Of a DNA stretch of 64,000 nucleotides, positions 31,421 to 39,064 are shown in pieces. Every line of letters begins with the position of its first letter. Position 1 is the first letter of the stretch. Source of the DNA: Lysobacter sp. cf310. Lineage in GTDB: Bacteria; Pseudomonadota; Gammaproteobacteria; Xanthomonadales; Xanthomonadaceae. The DNA lies in the NCBI RefSeq assembly GCF_900114355.1, contig NZ_FOSS01000003.1, positions 555,215 through 619,214 on the forward strand, written 5' to 3'. The notes under the pieces were generated by a model. It worked only from the letters and a program-made list of their open reading frames with translations. It did no database searches and had not been told where the DNA came from. Both the position numbers and the translations under genes were made by a program.

Positions 31421-31870
31421 GGCGGGCTCCTTCGGGCCGAGCGCGGTCGTCGCGATGCGCGAGCGCGATCGGCGTGGATGTATCGACGGTGATGCGATTA
31501 CGCGCCGGCGGCGCAGCGTCTGTATGCGCTGGGTTACGGCCGATTACTCGCCGTTTTCGGACGACTTCCTGTCGCGTGGCGCATGCGAATCTTCAGGCGT
31601 CGCCCGGAACAGGAAAGATGTGCGCAGCCTGCGGATTGACGCTGCGTGAAACAGCGATTGGAGCGGTGTCGGCTCACTCACTCCCAACGCATCGACCGCG
31701 CCAGCTGGCGGATCGGCGCTCGCTACGATGAATCGGCCTGCGCGCACGCAGGTGCCACGGCAAAAGCCGGGCACTCGCGGAAACGCCATGAGCGCCGGCC
31801 GCCGCGCGCAGGCAATCGCACCCGGCGGCCGATCGTCAGCAGTCCTGCCGGCGACGCGCGCCGGCAGGCG
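31421..31870. other. Gap between the T4SS effector and the HAF-repeat gene
   Basis: About 450 bp with no credible gene: short overlapping open frames on both strands have no ribosome sites or recognisable domains. It holds the effector's 3' hairpin (31844-31868) at its right end and presumably the HAF gene promoter at its left end. Confidence 0.6.
31844..31868 (-). terminator. Hairpin directly after the effector gene
   Basis: A perfect 9-bp stem (CCTGCCGGC / GCCGGCAGG) with a 7-nt loop, beginning 3 nt past the effector stop on the minus strand. No T-run follows, so termination would be weak or factor-assisted. Confidence 0.45.
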
Positions 31871-33484
31871 CTACATCGAGCGCGCGGCCCGTTGGCTTTG
31901 CTGCTGCTCCTGCTGCTCGGTCTGCGGCGCGGGCACGGCGCCCAAACGCTGTTGCAGTTCTTCGCTGCGACCGCGCAACGCGTCGGCCAGGGGCATCGAG
32001 GCGATCCGGCGACCGGGATCGCTCAGTTCGCCCTGCACTACCAGCACATTGGGCTCCTGCCCGGGCGGCGAACGCCCGAGCATCACGTGGTCGATGCGGT
32101 CGAAACGGTGCTGCGCGGCCAGGCAAGCCACGTTGAGATCCAGGCATGCGCGCGCATCGCCGCTCACCGCGCCCAGCTGAGCGTCCAGGCCGCGGCCCTG
32201 ATCGCGTGCCTGCCGCAACAGCGGATGGTCCGCGCGCTCGGGCGCCACCGGCGCATCCACGTCCAGGCTTGCGCGCAGTCCGGGCGCGCGCGGGTCCACG
32301 TGCAGCAGTTGGCTGACGTTGCCGTCGCGGGCCAGGTTGAGGTCGGTGGTGCCGTCGCGGTTGCGCACGCGGCTGAGGTCGTTGCGCGCGACCTCCGACC
32401 ACTGCCCGTCCAGATAGGCGCGGCCGGGTCCGTCGCGATTCCAAAGCACGAAGTCGTCGCCCTGAGCGTACAGCCCGCCGGTGGCGCGGTTGCGGCCCTC
32501 GGCCTGCGGGCGGCCGTAGGCGTAGCCCGCGCCGCGGTCCAGGGCATCGATGAACGCCGGCGCCTGTTCCTTCTGCAGGAACAGCTCCTTGATGGTGGTG
32601 TACTCGGCGCGCTGGTTGGGACGGGTCGCGTCCTGGCCCAGCTGCGAAGGATTGGCCAGCGGATCCGCGAGTACGCCCTGCCAGGCGGTATGCAGGGGGC
32701 TGCGCGCATCGGCATTGCGTAGTGCGACCACCACCTCGGCCCCGGCCAGGGTGGCGTCGCGGCCGGACTCCATGTAGTCGCCGTTGGCGCGCAGCATGCG
32801 GCCGATGGCCTGATTGACGTCCGCGACGCTGTCGTGGGTGCCGTTGTTCATGTCGCGCAACAGGCCCGGCGCCCAGCGATCGCCGCTTTGGTTCTCGACC
32901 TTGGCGACCATGGCCGCCAGACGGATCTGATCGTCCGGTGTCGAATTGCGGAACAGCGCGGTCTGACGCACCTGCGCCAGGGTGCCGGTCATCAGCTCCT
33001 CGACCTGGGCCGCGTCGCGATCGTGGATGTAGGTGACGCCGGCATCGGAGCGCAGGAAGGTATTGAGGTTGCGTTCGATGCGCGCGTCCATCGGCCGGCC
33101 GTTCTGCGCGTCGATGGTGTCGCCGTTGCGGGCCAGGTCGGCGGCGGTCTGGCGACGCTCGGCCGCGCTGAGCGCGGTGCCGGCCGGCTGGGTCGCGGCC
33201 CAGGCCTGGTACGCGTCCAGCAGGGACGGAATCACTTCCGGGTGCTGGCCCAGATCGGTCTGCAGGGTGCCGATGGAATAACCGCTGTTGCCTACCGGGG
33301 ACATGCGGCCGGTATCGGCGTCGCGGTTGCCGGCGAAGGACAGGCGCGTGGATACGTCGCGCCCGCCAATGCTGCCTTCGGACCCCACGCCGATGGCGAA
33401 ATACGCCACGGCGCGCAGTTCGGCATCGGTCAGCGGGCGCGGCGTGGCGGCGGCGGGTGCTACTTGGTCTGCGGGTACGTTCAT
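31871..33484 (-). CDS. Predicted antibacterial type IV effector (X-Tfe) with C-terminal XVIPCD
   Basis: 537 aa without a signal peptide. Residues ~419-515 match the XVIPCD secretion domain recognised by VirD4 in the Xanthomonadales killing T4SS: ADHPLLRQAR, a central helix, HRFDRIDHVMLG and NVLVVQGELSDPGRRIA. A Gln-rich tail (EEL-QQRL...EQQEQQQSQ) follows, as is usual for these proteins. Residues ~20-285 form a domain I cannot name; GSEGS (E36) and GNSGYSIGTLQTD (65-77) resemble the Glu and Gln-rich loop of lysozyme/lytic-transglycosylase folds, so peptidoglycan attack is my inference. AAGGAGG precedes the ATG. The gene lies 27 nt after a lipoprotein gene, the usual place of the immunity partner. 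Confidence 0.85.
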   Translation of the reverse strand: MNVPADQVAPAAATPRPLTDAELRAVAYFAIGVGSEGSIGGRDVSTRLSFAGNRDADTGRMSPVGNSGYSIGTLQTDLGQHPEVIPSLLDAYQAWAATQPAGTALSAAERRQTAADLARNGDTIDAQNGRPMDARIERNLNTFLRSDAGVTYIHDRDAAQVEELMTGTLAQVRQTALFRNSTPDDQIRLAAMVAKVENQSGDRWAPGLLRDMNNGTHDSVADVNQAIGRMLRANGDYMESGRDATLAGAEVVVALRNADARSPLHTAWQGVLADPLANPSQLGQDATRPNQRAEYTTIKELFLQKEQAPAFIDALDRGAGYAYGRPQAEGRNRATGGLYAQGDDFVLWNRDGPGRAYLDGQWSEVARNDLSRVRNRDGTTDLNLARDGNVSQLLHVDPRAPGLRASLDVDAPVAPERADHPLLRQARDQGRGLDAQLGAVSGDARACLDLNVACLAAQHRFDRIDHVMLGRSPPGQEPNVLVVQGELSDPGRRIASMPLADALRGRSEELQQRLGAVPAPQTEQQEQQQSQRAARSM

Positions 33485-33511
33485 CGCGTCGCCTCCTTGG
33501 CGTGATCGCGC

Positions 33512-34093
33512 TCAGTCCTGTTCGGCGTCTTCTTCGCAGCCGCTGGTGTCGTCGGGCACGGCCTGGCCGGCCCCGGCTGGGTGCAGTTTCAGATAAGGCC
33601 GGTAGCCGTCGCCGGACTTGCGGTACCAGCCCAGCGCGGCGCCTTCGCGCGCCAGGTAGGCCGATGCTTCGCCATAGTTCGGGCAGGTGGGGATTTTGCC
33701 ACCGGCCTCGCCTTCGCTGCACAGGCGCAGATACAAACGGCCGTCGCGCAGCTCGCCCTGCAACTGGCCGTTGTCCCCGCGCGCGCGGGTGCCGTCGTCC
33801 CAGCGGCCGCTGACGCCGTTGCCGGACTCGACCAATTCCAGGTGGGCGCTGTGCTGCCAGCCGCAGGACTGGCGATAGGCCCACTGGCCCGAGAATTCTT
33901 GCTTCGGCGCCGCCACGACGGGTGCGACCGCAGGTGCGGCGGCGGGCGCGGGCGCAGCGGCGGTCCGCTCGGGAGTCGCCGCCTCGGCCGGCTCGACGGC
34001 AGCGCTGTCGGGGCTGGGCGACTTGGCGGCGCAAGCCGGCAGCGCCAATAAGGCGGCTAAGGCGAAAACGCTGAAACAACGTCCTGTAAGCAT
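33512..34093 (-). CDS. Lipoprotein, probable immunity protein (X-Tfi) for the adjacent effector
   Basis: 193 aa. A lipoprotein signal ends in the lipobox LPAC (C21), with Ala at +2, favouring the outer membrane. A Pro/Ala/Glu linker to about residue 62 leads to a compact domain rich in Trp, Tyr and Cys (FSGQWAYRQSCGW, GRWDDGTRARGDNG, YLRLC, CPNYGEASAYL, SGCEEDAEQD). In Xanthomonadales the gene directly upstream of an XVIPCD effector usually encodes a periplasmic lipoprotein inhibitor, which this fits. The domain itself is not recognised, so immunity is inferred from location and lipidation. Confidence 0.78.
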   Translation of the reverse strand: MLTGRCFSVFALAALLALPACAAKSPSPDSAAVEPAEAATPERTAAAPAPAAAPAVAPVVAAPKQEFSGQWAYRQSCGWQHSAHLELVESGNGVSGRWDDGTRARGDNGQLQGELRDGRLYLRLCSEGEAGGKIPTCPNYGEASAYLAREGAALGWYRKSGDGYRPYLKLHPAGAGQAVPDDTSGCEEDAEQD

Positions 34094-34096
34094 GGG

Positions 34097-34120
34097 GCCA
34101 CCGAGGCTCCTGTCGGTGGC
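34097..34120 (-). promoter_or_regulatory. Hairpin presenting the ribosome site of the immunity gene
   Basis: An 8-bp perfect stem (GCCACCGA / TCGGTGGC) with the 8-nt loop CAGGAGCC on the minus strand, ending 3 nt before the ATG of the lipoprotein gene. The only Shine-Dalgarno-like sequence (AGGAG) is in the loop, about 12 nt from the ATG; folding would shorten the effective distance and could tune translation. Confidence 0.4.
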
Positions 34121-34315
34121 TCAGTAGTAGCACGAGGCTCGGACCGACGACAAGGCAGAGCGAAGGCGCACAAAGCATGCCGCTGACGGCCGCTCACCCG
34201 AGTGCGGCAATGCCTGCGCGACGACGGACGCTCGTCGCCCGCGCGACCCGCGCAGCCGCCGTGGATCGAGGTGCCGCCGCGGCGATCGCGGCGCCGGCCA
34301 TGCGAGCAGGCGCGG

Positions 34316-35020
34316 CTATCGGCCCTGCTCCAACTCGCCCAAGTTGCGCTCGAACCTCGCGACCAGGGCCGGGTCGGCGTCCTTGCGGTGCTGGTCGAGA
34401 AAGCGCCGCAATTCGCTGCGGTATTCCTCGACGAACTCGGGATTGTCCGGACTCGCCGCCAGTTGCGCGGCGGCCCTGTCCACCGGCCCGCGCGCCTGCG
34501 CGACCGCCCAGCGGCGTCCGTAGTCGGACTCGTCGCTCATGATCGCGACGTTGCGTTCGAAGCCCGGCACGTACTTGACCACGAAGCGCTGCCCCTGCGG
34601 CGGCAGCAGGATGGTGTTGCGGATCGGATAGATGCTGGCCGACATGGTGTCGAACTCGAACTTGACGTCGCGCCCGTCCGCGGTGCGCAGCACCGCCCAG
34701 TAATCGGAAATGTACTGGTCGTTGAGGGTGGAGTTGGTCAGCTCGGAGTGCACGATCACCGCCGTGCCGCGGCTGCCGTAGGCATTGAGGAACCAGGCGT
34801 TGAGGATATGGCCGGTGAAGATGTTGAGCTGACCGCCGATGAACGCCGCCAGCAACAGCAGCATCCAGCGCGCCTTTCCGGTCCACCGCAGCATCAACAG
34901 GCTCGCTGCCAGCGCCAGCAGGACCAGCGCCAACCACGACCAGAACGGATGGTGCGCGAGCGCGTAGAAGAACCCGGAAAGTACGATCATGAGGCGAGAG
35001 CGATCCGTGGTGGGCCGCAC
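34316..35020 (-). CDS. Hypothetical membrane protein with periplasmic domain
   Basis: 234 aa, not recognised. Three hydrophobic segments (about 11-25, 27-44 and 50-70) precede a soluble domain. That domain contains an immunoglobulin-like stretch (VIVHSELTNSTLNDQYISDYWAVLRTADGRDVKFEFDTM), a PPQGQRFVVKYVPGFERNV strand pair and a charged helical C-terminus. The start is uncertain: a GTG at 35020 or an ATG at 34990 (MIVLSGFF); neither has a strong ribosome site. Same strand as the effector pair, but 222 bp upstream of it. Confidence 0.72.
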   Translation of the reverse strand: MRPTTDRSRLMIVLSGFFYALAHHPFWSWLALVLLALAASLLMLRWTGKARWMLLLLAAFIGGQLNIFTGHILNAWFLNAYGSRGTAVIVHSELTNSTLNDQYISDYWAVLRTADGRDVKFEFDTMSASIYPIRNTILLPPQGQRFVVKYVPGFERNVAIMSDESDYGRRWAVAQARGPVDRAAAQLAASPDNPEFVEEYRSELRRFLDQHRKDADPALVARFERNLGELEQGR

Positions 35021-35113
35021 TCATATTCGCATCGTCGTACGACCTATTGCACCGGATTCGGTATCGGGGCTGGGCAAAGACGGCATCGCCGCAGAAAACG
35101 GCGATGCCGCCGC

Positions 35114-35254
35114 CTAGACGCCCGCGGTCAGGGCGGATCGCAACAGGCGATGCACGAACCGCCCGAAGCGCGTACGCCGCTGCGCCGCTGCGCCGATCAG
35201 CAGTATGTACAACAACACGTCCGCGATCGATCCTTGCATGCTCCGTTTCGACAT
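35114..35254 (-). CDS. Possible small protein, 46 aa
   Basis: ATG at 35254 with GGGAG about 5 nt upstream, encoding MSKRSMQGSIADVLLYILLIG followed by a basic tail (RRTRFGRFVHRLLRS). It would be a single-helix or amphipathic peptide with many arginines. No family is recognised and codon evidence is slim at this length. It is the only plausible gene in the 421-bp gap at 35021-35441; the rest of that gap shows nothing. Confidence 0.35.
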   Translation of the reverse strand: MSKRSMQGSIADVLLYILLIGAAAQRRTRFGRFVHRLLRSALTAGV

Positions 35255-35441
35255 GGCGCTCCCTGCCTTGAACGACGACGTTTCGTTGCGGCGGTCGCTC
35301 GCCGCTGTGTCGCTCGTTTATAGGGCGAGGCCGTAGCCGGTACAAGCCGGCAAGCCCGTGTTTGCGCCGAGCCGAATAGCGGCGATGTAAATCAGCCGCA
35401 CTGCTTGTAGACAGGTGGCACTGATTGCGTGCTCACGCGCT

Positions 35442-36140
35442 TTAGCGCTCGCGCACAGACAAGCCGATCCAGGTCTGCGCCAGCCAGTAAGTCGCCAGCA
35501 CCACCACGCTCGCGCTCGCGAACGGTGCGGCGAAACGGTCGATCGCCAGGCTGGCGTCGGAGATCACGAAGCTCAGGCCGCCCAGGGCCGCCAGCGCGGT
35601 CGCGCGCGTGCGCTGCCGCCACCACAGCGCCGCGGCCTGCGCGGCCATCGCCGCCAGCACCGCCACGTAGACCACGACCGGTACGCGCAGCTCGCTCGGC
35701 AGATGCGGCCACAACACCGCCAGCACGGCGGCGGCGAGCGCGGCGTAGGCCAGGAACGGCCACAGCGCCGCGAACGCGCGCGCCCGGCGCGTGAACGCGA
35801 CCAGATAGGCCAGGTGCGCGCACAGAAAGCTGCCCAGCCCGAACACGAACCAGTCGCCGGGCAGCATCAGGAACACGTCGCCCAGGGTCGACAGCGCCAG
35901 GCCGATCAGGATCGCGGGCCGATACGTCGGGGCGCCGGTCCGCATGCGCCAGACCATCGCCAGCACCAGCAAGGTCGCGCTGGGTTTGGCTAGGTAGTGC
36001 AGCCAGGGCAGCGGCGCCATCGCACCGACGATCGCGAGCACCGACGCCAGCGCGATGGCGGGCAGCCAGTAGCGTGCGCCACCGTCGCTGGATTTCGCCC
36101 TGTCGATCGTATCGGTCGGTCCCACGCCCTGCCCCTCCAC
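35442..36140 (-). CDS. Lysoplasmalogenase-like protein (YhhN/TMEM86 family)
   Basis: A 232-aa protein with eight predicted helices. The family hallmarks are ALSTLGDVFLMLP with its GD pair, GLGSFLCAHLAYLVAF, and the C-terminal GGLSFVISDASLAIDRF. TMEM86 members hydrolyse the vinyl-ether bond of lysoplasmalogens; bacterial YhhN proteins are less well characterised. The GTG start follows the M50 gene's TAA with no gap (TAAGTGGAGGGG), so translation is likely coupled. A hydrophilic N-terminal ~23 residues may mean a later true start. Confidence 0.85.
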   Translation of the reverse strand: MEGQGVGPTDTIDRAKSSDGGARYWLPAIALASVLAIVGAMAPLPWLHYLAKPSATLLVLAMVWRMRTGAPTYRPAILIGLALSTLGDVFLMLPGDWFVFGLGSFLCAHLAYLVAFTRRARAFAALWPFLAYAALAAAVLAVLWPHLPSELRVPVVVYVAVLAAMAAQAAALWWRQRTRATALAALGGLSFVISDASLAIDRFAAPFASASVVVLATYWLAQTWIGLSVRER

Positions 36141-37334
36141 TTACGATGCGGTCTGTCGCTGTTCGATCATCGCCTGCATGTAGCCGCGCAGTCGCCCTTC
36201 GCAGCGACGGGTTGCGACGTCGATCGAAGTTTCGGCGGCCGCGCGCGATCGTTCCATCGCCGCCGCCGAACGTTCGGCGTCGCCGCGCAGGCCCGCGGCC
36301 AGGGCCTGCAGGCGCGGCATCAGATAGGGAGCGTCGCGTTGCACCGCCGGCGCGAGGCCGATGGCCTCGATATGACCGGCATCGCCGCTGGCCATGCTGC
36401 GGCAGAACGCGATTTCGGCCCGCAACAGCGGCAGGAAGCTGCGACTCATCGCGACCAACAGGGTTTCGTCGAGCGCCGACACGCGGCGGTTCAAGGCACG
36501 CTCCAAGGCGTCGACCCGCCGCCATTCCCCGAGATTCTGCAGCGCCTTGAGCCGGAACCATTCGTCCAGCAAAGGCAACACGTCGGCGCGCTCGGCCAGC
36601 ACGCGCAGCTCGCTCTCGGGCAATTCGTCGGCGGTGACGCCGCGCAAGGACCGGCCTATCAGCCGCATCCATACCTGCCCGGGATCCTTCTGCGCGTCCG
36701 CGGGCCAATGCCGCAGCTGCAGCAACTGCAGTCCGTCCGAGGCCAGGGATCGGCTCTGGTAGGGCAGCAGATTGGCGCCGAAGCCGGCGAAATTGAGCAG
36801 CGCGAGCGCGATGCACAGCAGTTGCCAGGACGAGGCTGCCATCGTCGCCAGCATCGCCCCCAGGGCCAGGGCCAGCGCGAGATTCGCCAGCGGACCGCCC
36901 AGCAGCATGACCGCGCAATCGCGGCGCGCAGGCCGCTCGGGATCGGGGAACGCGAGCACATACCCGCCGACCTCGCGCGCGTACTCGCTACGGCACCGGC
37001 GCAAGCGCCAGCCACCGACCACCGCCCGCAACTCGATCGGTCCGATGGCCACGGCGAGTACGCTCATGCGCCGTATGCGCGCGCCCAGGTAGTGGCCGAA
37101 CTCGTGCACGGCGAGCGCCAGGTACACGGCCCCGAAGAACAGCAGCCCCCAAGCCAGCACCGCCGACAAGCCGGACAGCGGTTCGACGATAGAGCTGCAG
37201 GTCACGGCGGCGCCGAAGACGCTCACGGCCACCAGCGTGCCCGCCAGCGTCTCCATCACCCGGTTCAGCCGCGGCGACCAGGACCAGGGCGCCGTCGCGC
37301 CCTGGTCCGTCTGCTTTTCGTCAGCGGCGTCCAT
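36141..37334 (-). CDS. M50-type intramembrane metalloprotease-like protein
   Basis: 397 aa. Helices at about 28-46 and 56-80 lead into the zinc motif HEFGH (77-81) within LAVHEFGHYLGARIRR. Further helices lie near 138-160 and 165-185, and LLPYQSRSLASDGLQLL resembles the second metal-binding NPDG-like motif of site-2 proteases. The C-terminal ~190 residues are soluble and helical, possibly TPR-like. The substrate is unknown. It starts 12 nt after the transglycosylase stop and abuts the lysoplasmalogenase, making a three-gene envelope operon. Confidence 0.8.
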   Translation of the reverse strand: MDAADEKQTDQGATAPWSWSPRLNRVMETLAGTLVAVSVFGAAVTCSSIVEPLSGLSAVLAWGLLFFGAVYLALAVHEFGHYLGARIRRMSVLAVAIGPIELRAVVGGWRLRRCRSEYAREVGGYVLAFPDPERPARRDCAVMLLGGPLANLALALALGAMLATMAASSWQLLCIALALLNFAGFGANLLPYQSRSLASDGLQLLQLRHWPADAQKDPGQVWMRLIGRSLRGVTADELPESELRVLAERADVLPLLDEWFRLKALQNLGEWRRVDALERALNRRVSALDETLLVAMSRSFLPLLRAEIAFCRSMASGDAGHIEAIGLAPAVQRDAPYLMPRLQALAAGLRGDAERSAAAMERSRAAAETSIDVATRRCEGRLRGYMQAMIEQRQTAS

Positions 37335-37345
37335 GCCGACGGCGC

Positions 37346-38899
37346 TTACTTGCAGCCGTCGATCTTCAAGGTCTGGCCCGGGCGGATCGAATAACGAGGC
37401 GCCTTCAGGCCGTTACGCTTGGCCAGTTTGCCGGTGTCGCACTGGAACTTCTGCGCGATCGAGGTCAGGGTTTCGCCGCGCTGCACGCGATAGCTCTTGG
37501 GCTTGTCTTTTTCCTTGGCCTTGGGCGGGTCCGGCGGCGCCGGCGCGACCGCGACCGTACCGTCCTCGCCCGCCGCGGTGGAGGTCACCATCGTCACCGG
37601 ACCGGTGCGCACGATCGCCGTGCTCGGATCGCTGAGCATCAGGGTGCGCGCCAGATCGGCGCGCGCGCCCTGCACGCACCAGCGGTTGTACAGGCCGACG
37701 ATCTTGGTGGTGGCGTTGAGACTGGTGCCGGTGGGCAGATAGCTGTCGGCCTGGTAGCGCGGATTGAGATTGCGCAGCACGCGCATGTAGCCGTCGCGGG
37801 TGCCGCCGTTGCCCAGGCAGATGGTCAACTGGTAGATCGAGCTGGGCTGGCTCAGGCGCAGGTTGGCCGGCTTGGGATCGACCTTGGGGAAGCTCAGGCC
37901 GTATTCCTTCGGGTGCAGGAACAGCCAGGCCGCGGCGATCACCATCGGCACATAGTCGCGGGTTTCGGGCGGGAACTGGTTGTAGACCGACTCGTCCCAG
38001 AAATTGCGGCCGCCGCTGGCGTTGAACACGCGCTGGGCGCGGCCCTCGCCGCCGTTGTAGGCGGCCAACGACATCTCGATGCTGTTGTTGAGCGCGGCCA
38101 TGCGTTCGTTGAGGTATTCCGCGCTGGCCTGGGCCGAGGCGCGCGCGTCGTAGCGGGTGTCGAAGCCGGTGCCGTCGTCGCCCAGGCCGAAACGCCTGCC
38201 GGTCGCGTACATGAACTGCATCGGGCCGGCCGCGCCGGCGCGCGAGGTCGAGTGCACGCGGCCGTTGGATTCCTTGGCCATGATGCCGAACAGCAGCGCT
38301 TCGGGCAGGCCGGCGCGCTCGTACTGCGGCCACATCATCTGGCGCATGTACTGGTAGTTCTCGTGGCTCTGGATCAGCGAGCCGCGCATGTCGGTCAGCC
38401 AGCGGCGGATGCCCGCCTGCACGGCCGGGTTGTACTGCACCATCTTCACGAAGCGCTGGCCGTCGGCGTTGAGCAGGGCGGCGGCGCGCGCGGCCTGGGG
38501 CACGTCGGCGGCCAGCGAGCCGTCGGTGTCCAGCAGGGTCTCGTCTTCCTCGTCGCCGGCGTCGGCGCGCGATTCGGCATCGGCATTGGCCTTGAGCAGA
38601 CGCTTGTAGCTGGTCAGCATCGTGGTGAGCTGGCAGCCCTTCTGCTTGTTGCAGGCGGTGATCACGTCCTCCATGTCCTCCAGCGCCGCGTCGCTGAGCT
38701 TCTGGCCCTCCGGATCGGCGTTGCGGATCTGCACCAGGGCGGCGCGGTACTTGGCCTCGGCGGCCTGCATGCGCTGGTTCAGGGCGTCGACGGCGGCCTG
38801 GTCGCGCTTGGACAGGGCCGAGGCATCGAAGGACAGCGCGGCCAGCGCGAGGACGGCGACGGGCGCGAAGGCGCCGGAAAGACGGACAAATGGGGGCAT
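37346..38899 (-). CDS. Lytic transglycosylase with SLT and LysM domains (MltD type)
   Basis: A 517-aa periplasmic enzyme that cleaves peptidoglycan glycan strands to anhydromuropeptides. It has a signal peptide (1-28), then a helical region with an acidic patch (DAGDEEDETLLD). The SLT domain carries catalytic E210 in IMAKESNGR, followed by GAAGPMQFM and SLAAYNGGEGR. A C-terminal LysM module follows (YRVQRGETLTSIAQKF...RPGQTLKI). The start at 38899 was chosen because it directly begins the signal peptide; the frame is open to 38977 and beyond. First gene of an operon with the M50 and YhhN genes. Confidence 0.92.
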   Translation of the reverse strand: MPPFVRLSGAFAPVAVLALAALSFDASALSKRDQAAVDALNQRMQAAEAKYRAALVQIRNADPEGQKLSDAALEDMEDVITACNKQKGCQLTTMLTSYKRLLKANADAESRADAGDEEDETLLDTDGSLAADVPQAARAAALLNADGQRFVKMVQYNPAVQAGIRRWLTDMRGSLIQSHENYQYMRQMMWPQYERAGLPEALLFGIMAKESNGRVHSTSRAGAAGPMQFMYATGRRFGLGDDGTGFDTRYDARASAQASAEYLNERMAALNNSIEMSLAAYNGGEGRAQRVFNASGGRNFWDESVYNQFPPETRDYVPMVIAAAWLFLHPKEYGLSFPKVDPKPANLRLSQPSSIYQLTICLGNGGTRDGYMRVLRNLNPRYQADSYLPTGTSLNATTKIVGLYNRWCVQGARADLARTLMLSDPSTAIVRTGPVTMVTSTAAGEDGTVAVAPAPPDPPKAKEKDKPKSYRVQRGETLTSIAQKFQCDTGKLAKRNGLKAPRYSIRPGQTLKIDGCK

Positions 38900-39064
38900 G
38901 GACGACAAGGGCAGCGAAGGGTCCAGGCAGGGTAGCCGCGGGGTCCATGCGGGGCAAGGAAGCGTGAGCGCGCGCACCTTGCCGGTTCATCTGGCGCGGG
39001 CCGACGCCGACACGCCGATACCACGCTGCCGCTAGAATCGACCGATCTTCCAACGGACGCGGAC
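38900..39064. promoter_or_regulatory. Divergent promoter region, transglycosylase and HerA-like genes
   Basis: 165 bp between divergent starts. TAGAAT at about 39034 reads as a -10 for the plus-strand HerA-like gene, 25 nt from its ATG. No clear minus-strand promoter was found. Confidence 0.35.

Noticed and set aside
31836-34178. A 780-codon minus-strand frame overlapping both effector and immunity genes in another frame
   Set aside because: Its sequence is Arg-rich low complexity, it lacks a start with a ribosome site, and the two genes in the alternative frame have recognisable signals and domains.
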